Positions 10,733-23,046 of a stretch of DNA of 64,000 nt are shown piece by piece. The number at the start of each line of letters is the position of its first letter. The first letter of the stretch is position 1. A program made the position numbers and the translations under genes. The DNA comes from Macrolepiota albuminosa. Taxonomy: Eukaryota; Basidiomycota; Agaricomycetes; Agaricales; Agaricaceae. The stretch lies in contig JAMWFC010000122.1 in NCBI GenBank assembly GCA_027475525.1, forward strand, positions 868,001 through 932,000, written 5' to 3'. The notes beneath the pieces were generated by a model that ran no database searches, was not told the DNA's origin, and was given only the letters and a program-made list of their open reading frames with translations.

Positions 10733-12746
10733 TCAATATGCAAGGCCAGGAGTAGATGGCGATGGATCTGGATATTCATCCTTCTCAACTAGCGTGTTCA
10801 CAGAAATTGCCACCCTACCGGCTTGGCTCTCCTATTCTCGACGGTGAGGTGCATGAGCCTTGAGGCAAAAAGCAAAAAGTCTTACCTTCTCCAAGCGTGA
10901 TTGTGTCGTCTGTGGAGTAATATGACTTATGAATCTGGGTGTGGATTCCAATCGCGAGAGATGTATGGAAAGTTCATCTGTCCCTTCACGTAGACCATCT
11001 CGCGCATTCAGCCTACAGGTAGTCCTGATGAGGCAGGAATCCAGGCACGGAAGACACACATACTCACACAGCCAAGTACGAGTTGAGATAAACTGTCAGA
11101 TACAATAAGGTTGAGTCTCCACAGTATTCCATTCCTCCCGAGACTTACGTTTGGTCAAGAGCAAATAAAATGCTGATCTAACCATTGAGAAACTCTTGGA
11201 ACAAACGAAGGCCGTTGGGACTCACCTATGAATATGAAGTTGTTGGGCATTACAGTGTAGAAAATCATTCCCAAAGCGGCATCAATTCTGGAAGGGGTGA
11301 AACGATCAGATGTCTAAACGTGACTCAGTAACATGCACTGGCATACCCGACGATAAGTCCTGTATAGACAGTATATGTCATGAGGGTGTTGACCAAGTTA
11401 TCGGTTCTGTGTGTAGAGTTACACGTCAATCTTCTCACTGAAATGGTTGGAGCGGATAAGTGCCTTCGAAAACCCGTCCGAGATCTCACAAATATCCAAG
11501 AAAGAGCAATTGCGACGCTAAAATCACTTGCAGTACCGGATGCAAAATTGAGGTAGAAAAATGTCTATAGATGGTGTTCATCACCTTGTGAAGTAAGAAA
11601 CAAGTATACATCAGACTGACCGAAAGTTTATTCAACTCAAGGTATGAAGTGAGTCCAAATCTGTTGTGGAACCCAGTTAGGACGTCAAGTTTCAGTTCTA
11701 GCGAGACCTTGACAGACGCTTTCACGGTGATGACTATAATATCAACCCAAATCAATGGTGATGAATGAGAGCCAGGTCAGGAGCACGTACGGATTCCGCA
11801 TACTGTTGAAAGCATATCAAGTCATCAGTGGGAAAATGACTGGGATAATGAGCAAGGACATACCGAGATCCAGTGCGGATACAGACATCTGGTATCATGT
11901 TGAGTCAGTAAATGGTGAGGTTCGCTCAACATCAAAACTCACGATCCACAGTGTAACAATGAGGTTGCCTTTGCTAACTGCCGGACGCATTTATTGATAT
12001 CAGAGGTAAAGTTCCATAAAGATGTCTTCAAAAAGCTTACGTCGGTAAAAGCGTTGAGCAAACATACTTCGGATGAGAAAATTGGAGACCGACTGGATAT
12101 TCTGCTCTGGATCATTAAAATAAGGAATGGACAGGAAAGCTTACTGTAATTGCCACATGGATCTAAAGAAGGTCCAAAACGTCAAGATGAAATGTATATT
12201 ATTGTCTTAAATAACTTACCACAACACTCCTAAGGCGAAGGGATGGTGTGAGTCAAGACTCTTTAATGTAGATTAATGTTTCGTACCAAATAGGTTTTGC
12301 GATGGCTAATGCATTGAGGTAATTCGAAACGAGGTAAAAGTAAAGAATGTGACAATCAAGCGCCGAATCGAATGTGTCCAATATCCTGCACAAAAGAATA
12401 TACGTTCCGGGTTCATGATTGAAGAAGATGAGACAACCATGGACTCGACTTACCACAAAAATGCGATCTGAGAAGAGAACATTAGGTGATGTCACAGGAA
12501 ACATGATTCCAAAGATCAAGTACCAGTGCTTTAAACAACGAGCTATCCCTCGGATTACGCGTAAAGAACGTGAAGGTCTGTGAACACGTCACCCCCCATA
12601 GACTAAGTGTGATGTGTGAGGTAAGTCCTTGCCGAAGGACGTCGAGGGAAAGAAACGTCTTACGCCATCGACAGCATGGCCCCTATAAGCAGAGCCCCCA
12701 GTGTATTGTTGAACGCGGGCATAGCCATTCCTGCAGATGCCGACAT
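10733..12746 (-). CDS. DUF6534-type seven-helix membrane protein, 329 aa, 19 exons
   Basis: A complete spliced frame can be built, with exons at 12746-12664, 12602-12524, 12467-12454, 12385-12287, 12229-12220, 12162-12145, 12101-12041, 11977-11943, 11888-11864, 11802-11791, 11733-11718, 11660-11621, 11564-11464, 11406-11347, 11287-11226, 11172-11149, 11092-11068, 11012-10886 and 10831-10733. Together they make 990 nt. The protein starts MSASAGMAMPAFNNTLGALL and passes through ALWGVTCSQTFTFFTRNPRD, ILDTFDSALDCHILYFYLV, SVSNFLIRSMFAQRFYRLS, SWIFVRSRTGFRRTDNLVNT and MPNNFIFIAFYLLLTKLYLN. It ends in a hydrophilic tail, ...STPGLAY. Order and length match the fungal DUF6534 family, integral membrane proteins of unknown function. 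Several exons are only 10-18 nt. The intron after FRR has a GC donor. No stop or frameshift is needed, so it is probably functional. It lies 604 bp from the P450, on the same strand. Confidence 0.85.
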
Positions 12747-13349
12747 TTCGTTCAGAGAACAGGTATCTGAAGAGGCAGGATGAAAGGTCCACGTCAATCA
12801 ACGCCATTCTTCGGCATAAGTACTAGAATGCAATGATGGGCTGGCTTCTGGTGTAGTGGACCTCGTGCTCTCGCTGAGTCTATGGAAAAATATCGACAGA
12901 TGGGGGCACACGACATCGGCTAGACTATACATTCCTTCTTTGGTTATACTAACCTGAGAATAACTCTATGGAATGACGAGAACAAAAAGGTTACCCTGGG
13001 CTGATGACGAAATAGAACGTTAACGTCAAGGACGATAGATTCCAATGCGTGCCGGAATTCGGAACAGATGCAATTGAATGAAATCAAATCATGCGCCCTA
13101 CCAATCACACGCCATTTTCCGCATTGAGTACGCAGAAAGCAGAGAAGCGCTAGAAGATGACAGGAGAAAATCGTGACACGTTTACAAGAATCCGCCTAGA
13201 ATCACTACGTATGATACACGTGAGATGTGCTGTTTCTCGACATGTAGACAAAAGGCTGATGTCACGAGTGCACGAATTATTCGGACAAACAAGTGATCTG
13301 CAGATAAAAGGTAGAAAAAATAACCAAGGAAAGGTGCAATAACGATAGT

Positions 13350-15507
13350 TTAAAGCGTTGTTTCTGACTGTTGTATGAGCCTCAAAGCCTGTTCAGAGCG
13401 TGGTCGAATTGCACATTCGAATGGATTCGGTATTCTGGAGTAAAATTAGCTGAACCTTGCCAAAAATATTTGAAGAAGGGGATGTCCGCTAACCTGAAGA
13501 TGGGATTGTTAAATTCGACTTTCGGCTCCACTGGATTACCCGACGCGTCAACAGCCTTGGTTATGTCTAGGGTAGCGATCATAGAGGCTATGAGCAGCCA
13601 CAGAGAGGACTCGACGAGGTTCTGGCCCGGGCATTGTCTGCCAAGACAAAGGTCGCGTAAACTCTGAGAAATCAACTCTAACCGATTACACTTCTACTCA
13701 CCTCCGACCAAAGCCAAAGACATATCTGCGAGGATCTCTTAGACGTTGGGTTACGGGATCCACCTTCTCCAGGAAGCGTTCAGGAATAAACTCAGAGGGA
13801 TTAGCATAAATCTGCTCGTCCCGCATTATTGCCCTAGGTTTAAATTGAGTACGCAATCTGACGAATGAAACAAAGCCTGGTTTACCAAATGTTACCGAAG
13901 ATCTAAAAAAAAACTGTGTGAGTATGCCTCACAAATACGTGCATTTCTCACTGACCAAGGAACCTTTGGGAATGAACATGCCATTATAGATGTCGTCTTC
14001 CATCAAGCGATGGGGTAGATCTGACAAACCAGCGTCAACATCGCATTAGTCATGTTGAATTTAAAGGCCCTACTCAGTGGTACAGGGACTCCCCAGCGCC
14101 AAGTCTCGTCCAAAATAGCTTCAACTGATTGATGTGTCAAACTGAGGCACGCGTCATATAGAGGGGGAAAAAACGAACTGTAAGGTAAATTTGGCCGATC
14201 GCTGAAATCTGGCAGCCTTTCTGAGCCAACTACCAAGTCAATCTCTTTCTGTGCCTTGGCGAGGACTCTTGGATGAGCCATCATCGCGAGCAGGAAATGA
14301 GATATGGTTGTTATTGTCTGAAATTGGCGACATAAATGAGCGTCGTAATATTGACGTAAATAACATTTAGCTCACTGTATCCATGCTGGCTGAATACATG
14401 GAGTTTGCGGTCCATTTGAGGTCGAATTCTGATAGCTTCATCGCCCTGTCTTCGAGTAAGGTGGAACAGAAAGATGGCTTAAAACTGCCTGATTTCTGAT
14501 GACTAAATGAAGTTTTAGTTATCAAAAGTAGTCATGTTAACTTACGATACTGTCTTTGACAAACTCGAATGGTTGATCAACAAACTCCTCTATCTTTACT
14601 TTCCATTTGGCCGCCTTGATCTTGAATCCAGCACCAGGAACCCATGTAGGTAGGTATTGGAGTGCCGGGAAAACATCGACAGGCCAAATCCCACCGCCTG
14701 ATGCAATTTTATTTGCAAGGAGGTCAACACACTCCTCAGCCATCAAGAGAAACTTGTCCTTAAATTCAAGCGGCTCATAGCCGTAGACCACCTTCAACGT
14801 AAGAGCGCCAGCATATCGACGTGTATGAGTCACATAATTTAGAGGGGATGCAACAATCCGCCGAAGAAAGCCGTGTGTCTCACTTTGAAGGAGCGGGTAA
14901 TATGATGGGATAATCGGCAGGCCAAAAGCTTTATGCATAAGTTTTCGTTGGCGCTTCGATTGCTCGCCATATCCCGTGAACGCGACCTGCAGCAGGCGAG
15001 GATTAAACGTGACTAGTGACTACGATTGACACGACAGTCGTACCATGTTCTTGCAGCCACATCTATGTTATCGCTGTGTTAGTCTATTTCAGCTGCTTCA
15101 AGATGTCTCGCTTGGACCCACAAATCTCCCGTCATCACCAGAGATGGCTTGTCGGAGTATATCATTCCCCGGTTATCCAACAATTCGGAAGTTGCCTCAG
15201 GGCTGTTCAAAAACACAAGTCCCTGGCCCAACACGTGGAGATACACAACGTCGCCTGTTAGCCGAAGGACTGTTTAGCAATGCTCGTAAGCCCAGACAGA
15301 ACTCACATGCTCACCATACCGTTTTGCCCACTTTGCCGCAGGCAACCACAATTCTTTGGTTGTGAGGTCCCTTACATTACCCAACAACGGCAACGGCCTC
15401 GGGCCAGGTGGCAAAGATGCCGTGGAAGCTTTATGCTTCCGGAACCAGATACAAAGAGTGACAATAAGACTGGCAAGGCCAACAGTGAGAGTTATCGAGG
15501 GTGGCAT
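13350..15507 (-). CDS. Cytochrome P450 monooxygenase, 506 aa, 12 exons
   Basis: Exons are 15507-15315, 15254-15122, 15062-15044, 14986-14551, 14488-14376, 14317-14179, 14124-14074, 14020-13952, 13902-13896, 13833-13702, 13637-13494 and 13434-13350. They sum to 1521 nt, an uninterrupted 506-residue protein, the usual P450 length. It shows an N-terminal membrane anchor (ITLTVGLASLIVTLCIW) and a proline hinge PPGPRPLPLLGN. The I-helix Thr pair lies in SMDTTITTISHF, and the K-helix ExxR in EAILDETWRWGVPVP. A PERF motif and the complete heme loop FGFGRRQCPG are present, and the tail reads IPNPFECAIRPRSE. It would be an ER-bound oxygenase fed by P450 reductase. The substrate is unknown. The style is that of the expanded basidiomycete P450s often labelled O-methylsterigmatocystin oxidoreductase-like. 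I chose the start at 15507 because the anchor follows directly. An in-frame upstream ATG at 15615 would add 36 residues. One exon is only 7 nt and another 19 nt. Confidence 0.92.
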
Positions 15508-18280
15508 GAGCGGCAGCGTGATCAAAAGCGGCTTGTAACTTGTTCCAGGGATGCTGGGAAAAGCGCTAAAATCGAGTTCAAAAGGATTTGAGAGGGTGGT
15601 CCTGGAGCAGGACACCGGAGCGATGAGGACGGACGGCAGATAATGAAATAAAGGAAGATGGTCATACTATATTTAAAGAATTTTTGGCAGGCGCCAGGGC
15701 AAGAGCCACGCGAGCAGCTGAGAACTCTTCCAAAGGAATCAGAAGCATATCAGGGCCAGTGGTCCGTGCCTCGTGGTCTCTTCGAATTCAGTAAGGCAAT
15801 TCAAACCCAACATATGTCACAGTCACCAAACTTGGAATAGAACACTTTGTTCTGACCCAGTTACATATTCCAACGATGACTTCGTATGCATCTCGCTCCA
15901 GCTTCTTGATAAAAGTTCAAAGTTATGATATCCTATTACGACTTGACGTGAACTTGATACTGTTCTTTGACAGACAGGATGACGGTCAATATGATTACAA
16001 CTGCTGGGTGGAAAACGGTTTCTCGCTTGCGCAGAATTGGGCGGCACAACCTTTAGCTCACACCTCGGTCTTGTACTTATCTGAGTCTTCACCGTTTAGA
16101 ATCCAAATTTCAATATGATTATCATGATCAATTGATCAGATCCAACGCGGTTACCTATCTGTGCACCTGTTTTCAGCTTCTTTGAATGTTGCAGTTGACA
16201 ACCACGCCGAAATCATAGGAGATGAAGCTTCCAGAAGATGTTTCAGGTAAGTAAGTAATACGAGCTCCACAACTGTAGGTCGTGATATAATAAGCCGGAC
16301 ATTTCAGGTAATCACCGACCAGCAGGACAAAACGAGGTGGACAGAATGATGCTATGTGAGAAAGTCAAATTGTCTATCTTGAGCTGTATATCGGTGCTTC
16401 ATTCGCTTTTTAGTTATTCACGATACTATCCACCAAACCGTTGTGGTGGAGAACAATTCAATGGTAACTCGGGTCCGACTCTTGAGATCAGGGGTCCAGT
16501 GTTGACACAGTCTGTTCTTTCAAACCCGCGGTCGGCTTCATAGTGCAAATGGTCCCGCGCCAACCTGCTTGAGGACATAGTGGATAGACTCGGCGGCGCG
16601 AAGGTGCGTGTCAGCTTTCCCGAATAAGAAAACAAACTGTCATATTTTCTATACTTAGGTACCGAACTTCGTGTGAGGAAGTACCGCGGACAGGTGCAAT
16701 TGATTTAGAGCATCCAAATCCCTGTATTCTTTTTGACTAACTAAGAGTCCCAAGTCCAAGTCACGCGCGCATGACCAGTTTTTACAGTTTTCATTACGAG
16801 TTTGTTTGGCACTCTTCTTGCTGGACAGCACCAGTATCGTGGATCAAAATAGCCAAGTAAAAATCGACTGTCACTCGCCTAAGGTCAATCAATATCCGAA
16901 ACGGAATATTCGTGAAGGTGCTGACTGCGAAACATAAATTGTCTCTGTTTCTAGTCGGAGTTGTACATTGAGTACACTGAGTCATTGAGTCAGTGCCTGA
17001 AGCCCTTCGACAGGTCGCTGGCCTTTAAAGTCGGTTTTTATCGTTCCTCGTGCCTGAAGATTCACACGCATACATCTGCGTTCCGATCCTAAGTTTTTAT
17101 GTATGTACATACTCCCATATTACGGTCTGATCATTTATCCAAGTCAGCTTTCCTTTACAAGGTAGCTTCTAATGGACAGGTTTTTCCCGGTCAAGATCCA
17201 CTGTTGGAAGGTATATGAAGCACGGGATCTCGTGGTACCTATCTGAATTAATGACGGCAGCTTGACGTGAAAGGACGTCGTTGAATTCAATCCTTCAATC
17301 CGAGTTGGAATTGGTCGGGAACAATACAACTGTATAAATTCGATCCAGGTGATCAGTCTGAATTTGAGTTTTCTCCTTGTATACTGTGATTTATCCCTTT
17401 TTATTGCTTGATAGCCAGTCGAGAATTGACTGAGAGGAAGATCCGGTGCGGGTCGCCGAAGGTCTCCATTTACTGATGTCACTCCATTTCTCTGCCTTGC
17501 TACCTTGAGATAATGGATTTCCCGAGTTCTCGCCCCTGAGCGACTACTTTCATGTTGCTCGCACGATACGCCAATAACACTACATCACCTGTCTCGCCTT
17601 CCTTTTGGTATGAATACCGGATACAGTGCTTCTAACCCAAAAATCTGTTGAAGGATCTGATATGACTGAAGATTGCCGGTTCAAGCTTGGATACACTTTG
17701 CCTTCTGTCTCTCATGAGAAGAACTGGAAGTTGAACTCAACAGTCTACTTTAGTCAGCTGTACATTCACTTTTCAATCGAGCGCTTAGTGTAAAGAGGGA
17801 GATAACTTGCAGTAAATCATTCGTAGCTGAGACGAGAAAAGTGTAATGATGCTTGGATGAGCATCAATGGTACGAGAACCCACAATTTTACTCATCCAAG
17901 GTCAACTCACAGGTCGAGAAACACGACAATTTCGTCATCCAGAACACGAAGCTTTAGCGTGTGCAATGGAGTAGAGGTCAACACTCAGCTTCTGGAATAA
18001 GTGGGTTGCATCGAACACATGAGCGATGTCCTCCCTGGAGTTCTCTTCCACATCAAGCCTTGTAGAGGTGATTAAAATCTCGTTAGATCATGTCTGACAT
18101 AACTTTTCTTTTGTAAGGGTTTAACCAATTCAAAGCAGATCCCTGGTTACACATAGATTTGATGACAGTATGCCAAGGAACATTTACTACATATGAGGCC
18201 TGAGGATGGTTTCAATTGTTGTCTGCTCATAGCTGGTGCTAATACTACCTGAATCGTCTCTTTCAAACGGGATATCGATA
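15508..18280. other. Gene-poor stretch, no supported gene
   Basis: No complete frame was recognised. Two minus-strand segments look coding-like but were not identified: about 16560-16620 (ADTHLRAAESIHYVLKQ) and about 17930-18075 (EENSREDIAHVFDATHLF, then VLDDEIVVFLDL before a GTGAGT). A plus-strand ATG at about 16221 runs into a plausible GTAAGT donor after nine codons. All are too short to call. Confidence 0.35.
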
Positions 18281-18857
18281 GACATTTTGAAATCACAGAC
18301 TTAGGGGAAATTCATTATGTCCTGGGCCTCCAAATCAAACGAGATCACATTAACCATATCATTTACCTAAATCAGTCCCTTTATGTCGATTAGATTCTCG
18401 AGCGATTCGGAATGACATCATGCCACCCTGTATCCACTCCCCTCGTCACTGATCATAACCTATCGTTATTACAATGTCCAAAAACCAAGGAAGAACGAGA
18501 TTTGTACAAACTGCACTCCAATGGTGTTAATTACATATCACTCATTGGCTCGTTACTCTACGCCACACAGAACGCGTCCTGACATACAATTCGCAGTCCA
18601 CTTACTTGTTTTATGAATCATCTGGGTGTTTATCATTTCGCTGCTTGCAAATGAGTTCTGCGATATCTAAAGGGCACAAAATCATACGGTTTGAAACTTG
18701 GAGGCTTACTGAATGATGAAATATGCCTGGTGGGATGGAGTGATGTGAACTGGGCTCAAGACAACCATGATTGTTGCTCAGTTAGCAGTTGGTGCTTTGA
18801 CATAAATGGAAGCATGGTTTCATGGTCTTCAAAGAAGCAATCAGTGTTGGAGTGTCG
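18281..18857 (+). pseudogene. Ty1/copia reverse transcriptase-RNase H relic
   Basis: The frame reads FEITDLGEIHYVLGLQIKRD, then ILERFGMTSCHPVSTPLV, SLIGSLLYATQ, then RPDIQFAVH one base out of register, VLRYLKGTKSYGLKLGG, GWSDVNWAQD and MVSWSSKKQS. This is the C-terminal RT connection and RNase H of a Copia polyprotein. It is broken by stops at LYVD*IL, by a one-base indel near 18585, and by a TGA in AACK*VLR. It ends abruptly before the expected AEY box, shortly before the Copia-type LTR piece at 18891. Confidence 0.85.
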
Positions 18858-18890
18858 TGAGCCGATGTGATAGTGTAACGAGATAAAAGG

Positions 18891-19042
18891 TATCACGACA
18901 CGACCAATGCACAAAGGGCTGCTTTGTCTCACTACCGCTTTGTTCCACTTACCCAGTATATAACACCCATGGACATTTGCAGTACCCTCAGTTTGTTGAC
19001 ATGCTCTGAGGGTACGTTCATTCACTACATTACATACAAACA
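18891..19042 (+). repeat. Copia-type LTR fragment, cut by gypsy element A1
   Basis: It starts TATCACGACACGACC (the first G of TG is lost) and has a TATA run at 18956-18964. The perfect inverted repeat GTACCCTCAG / CTGAGGGTAC lies at 18982-18991 and 19006-19015 with a 14-nt loop. It stops at 19042, where the gypsy LTR begins. It lies directly behind the Copia RNase H relic, as the 3' LTR of that element should. Confidence 0.55.
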
Positions 19043-19830
19043 TGATACTGTCACGACCCCTCCCACCCAGAACCACCCTGGGACATCACTAGAACTCTAT
19101 TCAGGACCCCCCCTCCAACCTCATGACACAACTCTGCCATCACAGCACCATCATGACTACTGACACAGCCATCACATGCATCAAAGGCCACCATCACCCA
19201 GCACCCCCAGCAACCCTGCATCATGGACTCCAGGATCAACCACCATCAAACTGCAATCAATGATTGGATCATGCTACTTGCTTCCGGCCATCACGCATCA
19301 CGCATCACAACTCCCTTCATGCCAATTGATCGCATGCCCTGCACACACAATCCCGGTATACAGTCCCCTTCTCACTACTCAATGTCTCCCAGAACTTATC
19401 CCAGACACCCTGGAATCCTGAGACCTGGACCTGGCCCTGTAGTACTTATAGCGTAGTTCCCCATTGTAATTGCTAGTCTTGATATTACATTTGATTGCTT
19501 GTGTGCCCTTTTGATTGACTGGTATGCACTGACTGGCATGCTGGACTGGCACGCTTTGACTGGCACGCTCAACTTGTTTGCATGCTCTTAAGACTGATAC
19601 GCACTTTGCAACTTAAGCTTCACTAACTGGGTCTCGCCCTAAAACCCCCAGTTCTTAACTTGACTTCATCTGATTCCCAGACTAAGTTCCTTACTCTGGA
19701 AATCCCCCTGTTCACGTCTTGAACCCTGGAGCTCAGTCTGGAGCTCCAGACACCTGAGCATCCATAGATCAAGTCCGCCTTGTAAGGGCATTGCTTTCCT
19801 GAAAAGCCTCCAATTCAGCAGAACCTGATA
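19043..19830 (+). repeat. 5' LTR of gypsy element A1 (788 bp)
   Basis: Begins TGATACTGTCACGACC and ends about CAGAACCTGATA. It aligns over its whole length with 54267-55049, roughly 85% by eye, with mostly C/T and G/A differences. The left flank AAACA does not match the right flank of the A2 LTR, GATAA. Confidence 0.8.
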
Positions 19831-19860
19831 TAATATCAAGACTCTCTCCTTACACCATTC

Positions 19861-22075
19861 TTGATGGCTACATATATTCACACCTATTACCTCACGGGCT
19901 ACCAGACCGACCCTTACAGGCACCCGATTCCTGACCACTACTTCGCACAGACCCCCCACCCTGCCTACCCACCTCTTTCATACAAATCCCAATGCCTCCA
20001 CCGCCACTGGGCCCCTGATCCATCCCTCTATGACCTGGAGCCCTCAGCTAGCTGGGCCCCTCCACCCAATCTAGCCATGGCCCAACCTGTGGAGGCCCCC
20101 TTGTACCAGAGCATCTCTGGGGGTCTACTGGAGACCCCACCCATCCTCAACGGGCCCCGCCCAATTCTCCCCAGCAAGAGTCCCTTTGCACCCACTTCCT
20201 ATTACAGTTATTAATGCCCTGCCCCCCAACCTGTGGATCTCCCAACTACGACTACCTCCCTCAACACTACCCAGCTGCTGCCACACCCACATAGACCCCT
20301 CCCTCGCCAATGGGACAACTACGCCTCGAGAAGTATGAATGACAACGAGATGAAGTGCTCTGCTCACTCAGGATCTCGCCAGAGGACTTCACACAGTGAA
20401 CAAGGGCGCTACTCATGGAATTTGGACACAAAAATTTTGAAGGCACTTCGGAGGACTGGGCCCATTGCTTGGTCAAATTCGGGGATCGCCTCACATGAGG
20501 AGAACTCCTGGAGCAGGCTATAGTAAAGTACTGATGCAACACAATCCTCTGCAAAGAGCTGCAGCAACTGCTTGATGAGGTCCACGCGTCTCCCTCCTCC
20601 TGACCCCTCAACGACCCCATGGACCTGGGTCACTCAATTCACATCTGATGGGAACTCCTGAAACCAGCCCTGGCCACCCTTGCAGTTCTGACTTCAGAGC
20701 AATGACAGCAGAAAGAGCGACAAAATGCCTTGGCCATACTGCGGTCCCTCAACCCAACAGAAGGGCTATTTGATCAGCCTGCTGCCTGCATGGTAGGCTT
20801 GTCAACTCGCCATAGGGCTAACTCCATTCCTAGCACCTTTGAGACTTGGGGACAGCCCTAGAGACCCCTGGAACTGCTCCTGCAAATAGACAATGCCCGA
20901 CTCCCGCCCCCAGCAATCTCTGGAAGACCCCAGGCAGACACCCCTAGTATGGACGACATACTGTGCTACATCAACAAGCTTACTCATGGCAACAACAAAC
21001 AACATCCCATGCCCACAACAACCCTGGCACTGCCTCCCACATCTGTCCCGGCCTCTTTGGAGCCCAACTTTCATCGTGACTCCCCACCCCACTTCAATCT
21101 GCAGAACCCCCTCACAGCCCCCAATGCAAGTGCAACTCTCCTGAGTTGAATGTCCCCTGTGCAACCCAGCATCCAGCACCCCCCAGATCAACCCAGCACC
21201 ACCAAACCCTCCCTGACTGCCTCCACCACCCCCAATCGACCTCTGAGGATGACCCCCTGGCCCGCCACCTCTGCTGCCCCCTGCATGGAGACTCGGACCT
21301 CCCCCTGACAGGAACAAATCTCCTTGGGACAATGGGCCTCCCAGCTGTGGACCCCCAGCCCCAGGTGAGCCACCCAGAAGAGGCCCTCCAGGTGGGTGGG
21401 GTCCTGCCCTTAGCACCTTTCCTCTCCAAGGAGGGAGGGTAACTACTATTACTATTATTACTGCTGGCCCCCCTCCCTGCAACACCACTGGACCGGACAA
21501 TGCTCACAATGCTCTCATCTGCAAAGAGCATCTGGACATCCAAAAACCTGACGCATTCATGGGCCAGGACCCCCAAAAATGGTGTACCTTCCTCACCCAA
21601 TGTCTTAACATGTTTCAGGTTGACAGCTCCTGAGTGGCCTTTGCCACCTTCTACCTCTAGGGGATCGCCTTTGACCACTACATGGCCCTGATCCAGTTCG
21701 ACCCAAACAATCTGGCCCTCTCCCACTGGCAGACCTTTATCAATGAGTTCTTGAGTAAATTCAGTATCTACGACACTGTAGCCAAGGCCAAGGACAATCT
21801 CTTCAACCTTCAGATGCATCCCAAAGAATGCTTCACCACCTTTATTGTATGTTTTGAGAAGGAAGCTTACAAAACAGGCTGGAACTACAGCACCCTCCAG
21901 TATGCCCTCCACCATGCACTGCCACAACATATCAGAGACGTTCTCCGACTCATCCCGAAACAACCCTCCTACAATGGATACAAGGCCCTCATCATGCAGA
22001 TTAACTAGCGCTACTGGGAGGACCGCAGCAAATACTCGAACTCCTGGGCCTCCTGGAACCCCTAGGGAGGACCAC
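19861..22075 (+). pseudogene. Gag polyprotein relic of gypsy element A1
   Basis: A Tyr/Pro-rich leader frame (MATYIHTYYLTGYQTDPYRH, 19861-20214) is followed by a frame with many stops to about 21500. The recognisable capsid domain follows at 21540-22010 (DAFMGQDPQKWCTFLTQCLN, HWQTFINEFLSKFSIYDTVA, YKTGWNYSTLQYALHHALPQ). These are motifs of chromovirus-type gag. More than ten stops, mostly TGA and TAG, make it non-functional. Confidence 0.7.
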
Positions 22076-22379
22076 TCTGGCCCTTCAGCAAACCTCCAAC
22101 CCTCAAAACTGAAACCCCAGCCCCTCCCTGTTCTCTGGCAGCTGCCCTCTGGTAAGTCATGGCCCACTCAATGCTAACCCCAGTAGCAGTGCTTGCCCCC
22201 AGGCCCAACTTAGCGCTGCTATGGCCACCAACAACCCTGGCAACATGCCAAACCCCAAGGAATCCTCAGAAGACTCTGAAGACCCCAATTTCACCAACAA
22301 ACAGGACAAAGAAGCCCTCTAAGCCAACTGGCTTCAGAAAAAGAAACGACCTTGAATCGAGGTTCCAAGGAATGTGCAG

Positions 22380-23013
22380 AATCAGCAAAGAAGAGAAGGT
22401 GTCTGCATACTCTGCGGTGAGAAAGACCATTTCATCTCTGAGTATCCCCAATGACAGGCTATGGAATGTGCTACCTGGACCTTCAAAGGGGAAGACACCA
22501 CCTACAAATATTTGGAAAACAACCCAGCAATTTAGACCTGCAAGACGCACTAAATTGCAGAATCAACTCCGATGTCTTCTTCACCCTGGTCTCCCACCTT
22601 TGCTCCACAATACTCGCACAGGACACCCTCATGGCTTATCTACCCTCCTACTCTTCACACTCCCTCTTCCTCAAAACCCGCCTCACCCCCTCTGGAGTCC
22701 CCTTCAACACCCTTGTTGATAGTGGCGCCATGGACAATTTCATTGATGAAGCATGGTCTTTGTCTGCCCCGGAACCCGCTCAATGACTCCTGGTTCTGGT
22801 ACGACTCTGCCTCTTTGATGGAGATGCCTCTGTGGTGGGAGATATTATCCATTTTATGCATATGCCCGTTATCTTCGCCAATGGACAGACTTACACTCTT
22901 CAGATGCTGATAACCAAACTCCACCCCTCTGCACCCTTGGTCTTAGGGCTTCCATGGCTCCAAGACACCAACCCCTGCATTGACTGGCGACATCTCACTC
23001 TTTGCCTGACCTG
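22380..23013 (+). pseudogene. Zinc knuckle and aspartic protease relic of element A1
   Basis: The knuckle near 22400 reads VCILCGEKDHFISEYP, with Tyr where the last Cys of the CCHC motif belongs (TAT for TGT). The retropepsin core NTLVDSGAMDNFID lies near 22720. A stop follows at 22783, and then the flap and C-terminal part, ending PLVLGLPWLQDTNPCIDW near 22985. The reading stops 60 bp before element B. Confidence 0.75.
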
Positions 23014-23046
23014 AGAACTGATGCCCAACAACCAGCAACTCCCCGG

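Larger units (their letters stand above)
19043..23046 (+). mobile_element. Left part of chromovirus-like Ty3/gypsy element A1
   Basis: It holds a 5' LTR, a gag relic, a zinc knuckle and a protease, and then stops at the LTR of element B (23047). RT and everything downstream are missing. The right-hand sequence across element B (A2) restarts upstream of its own protease, so A1 and A2 are different copies, not two halves of one. Confidence 0.8.

Noticed and set aside
16221..16543. Possible small two-exon plus-strand gene (nine codons, GTAAGT, then the ORF to 16543)
   Set aside because: Low-complexity product, no recognisable family, and the second exon opens directly into unrelated sequence; too weak to list as a gene.
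20802..22167. Long Gly/Pro-rich minus-strand ORFs of 232 and 351 codons
   Set aside because: They mirror the Pro/His/Thr-rich gag relic of A1 on the plus strand, where capsid motifs are found. No domain is visible on the minus strand.
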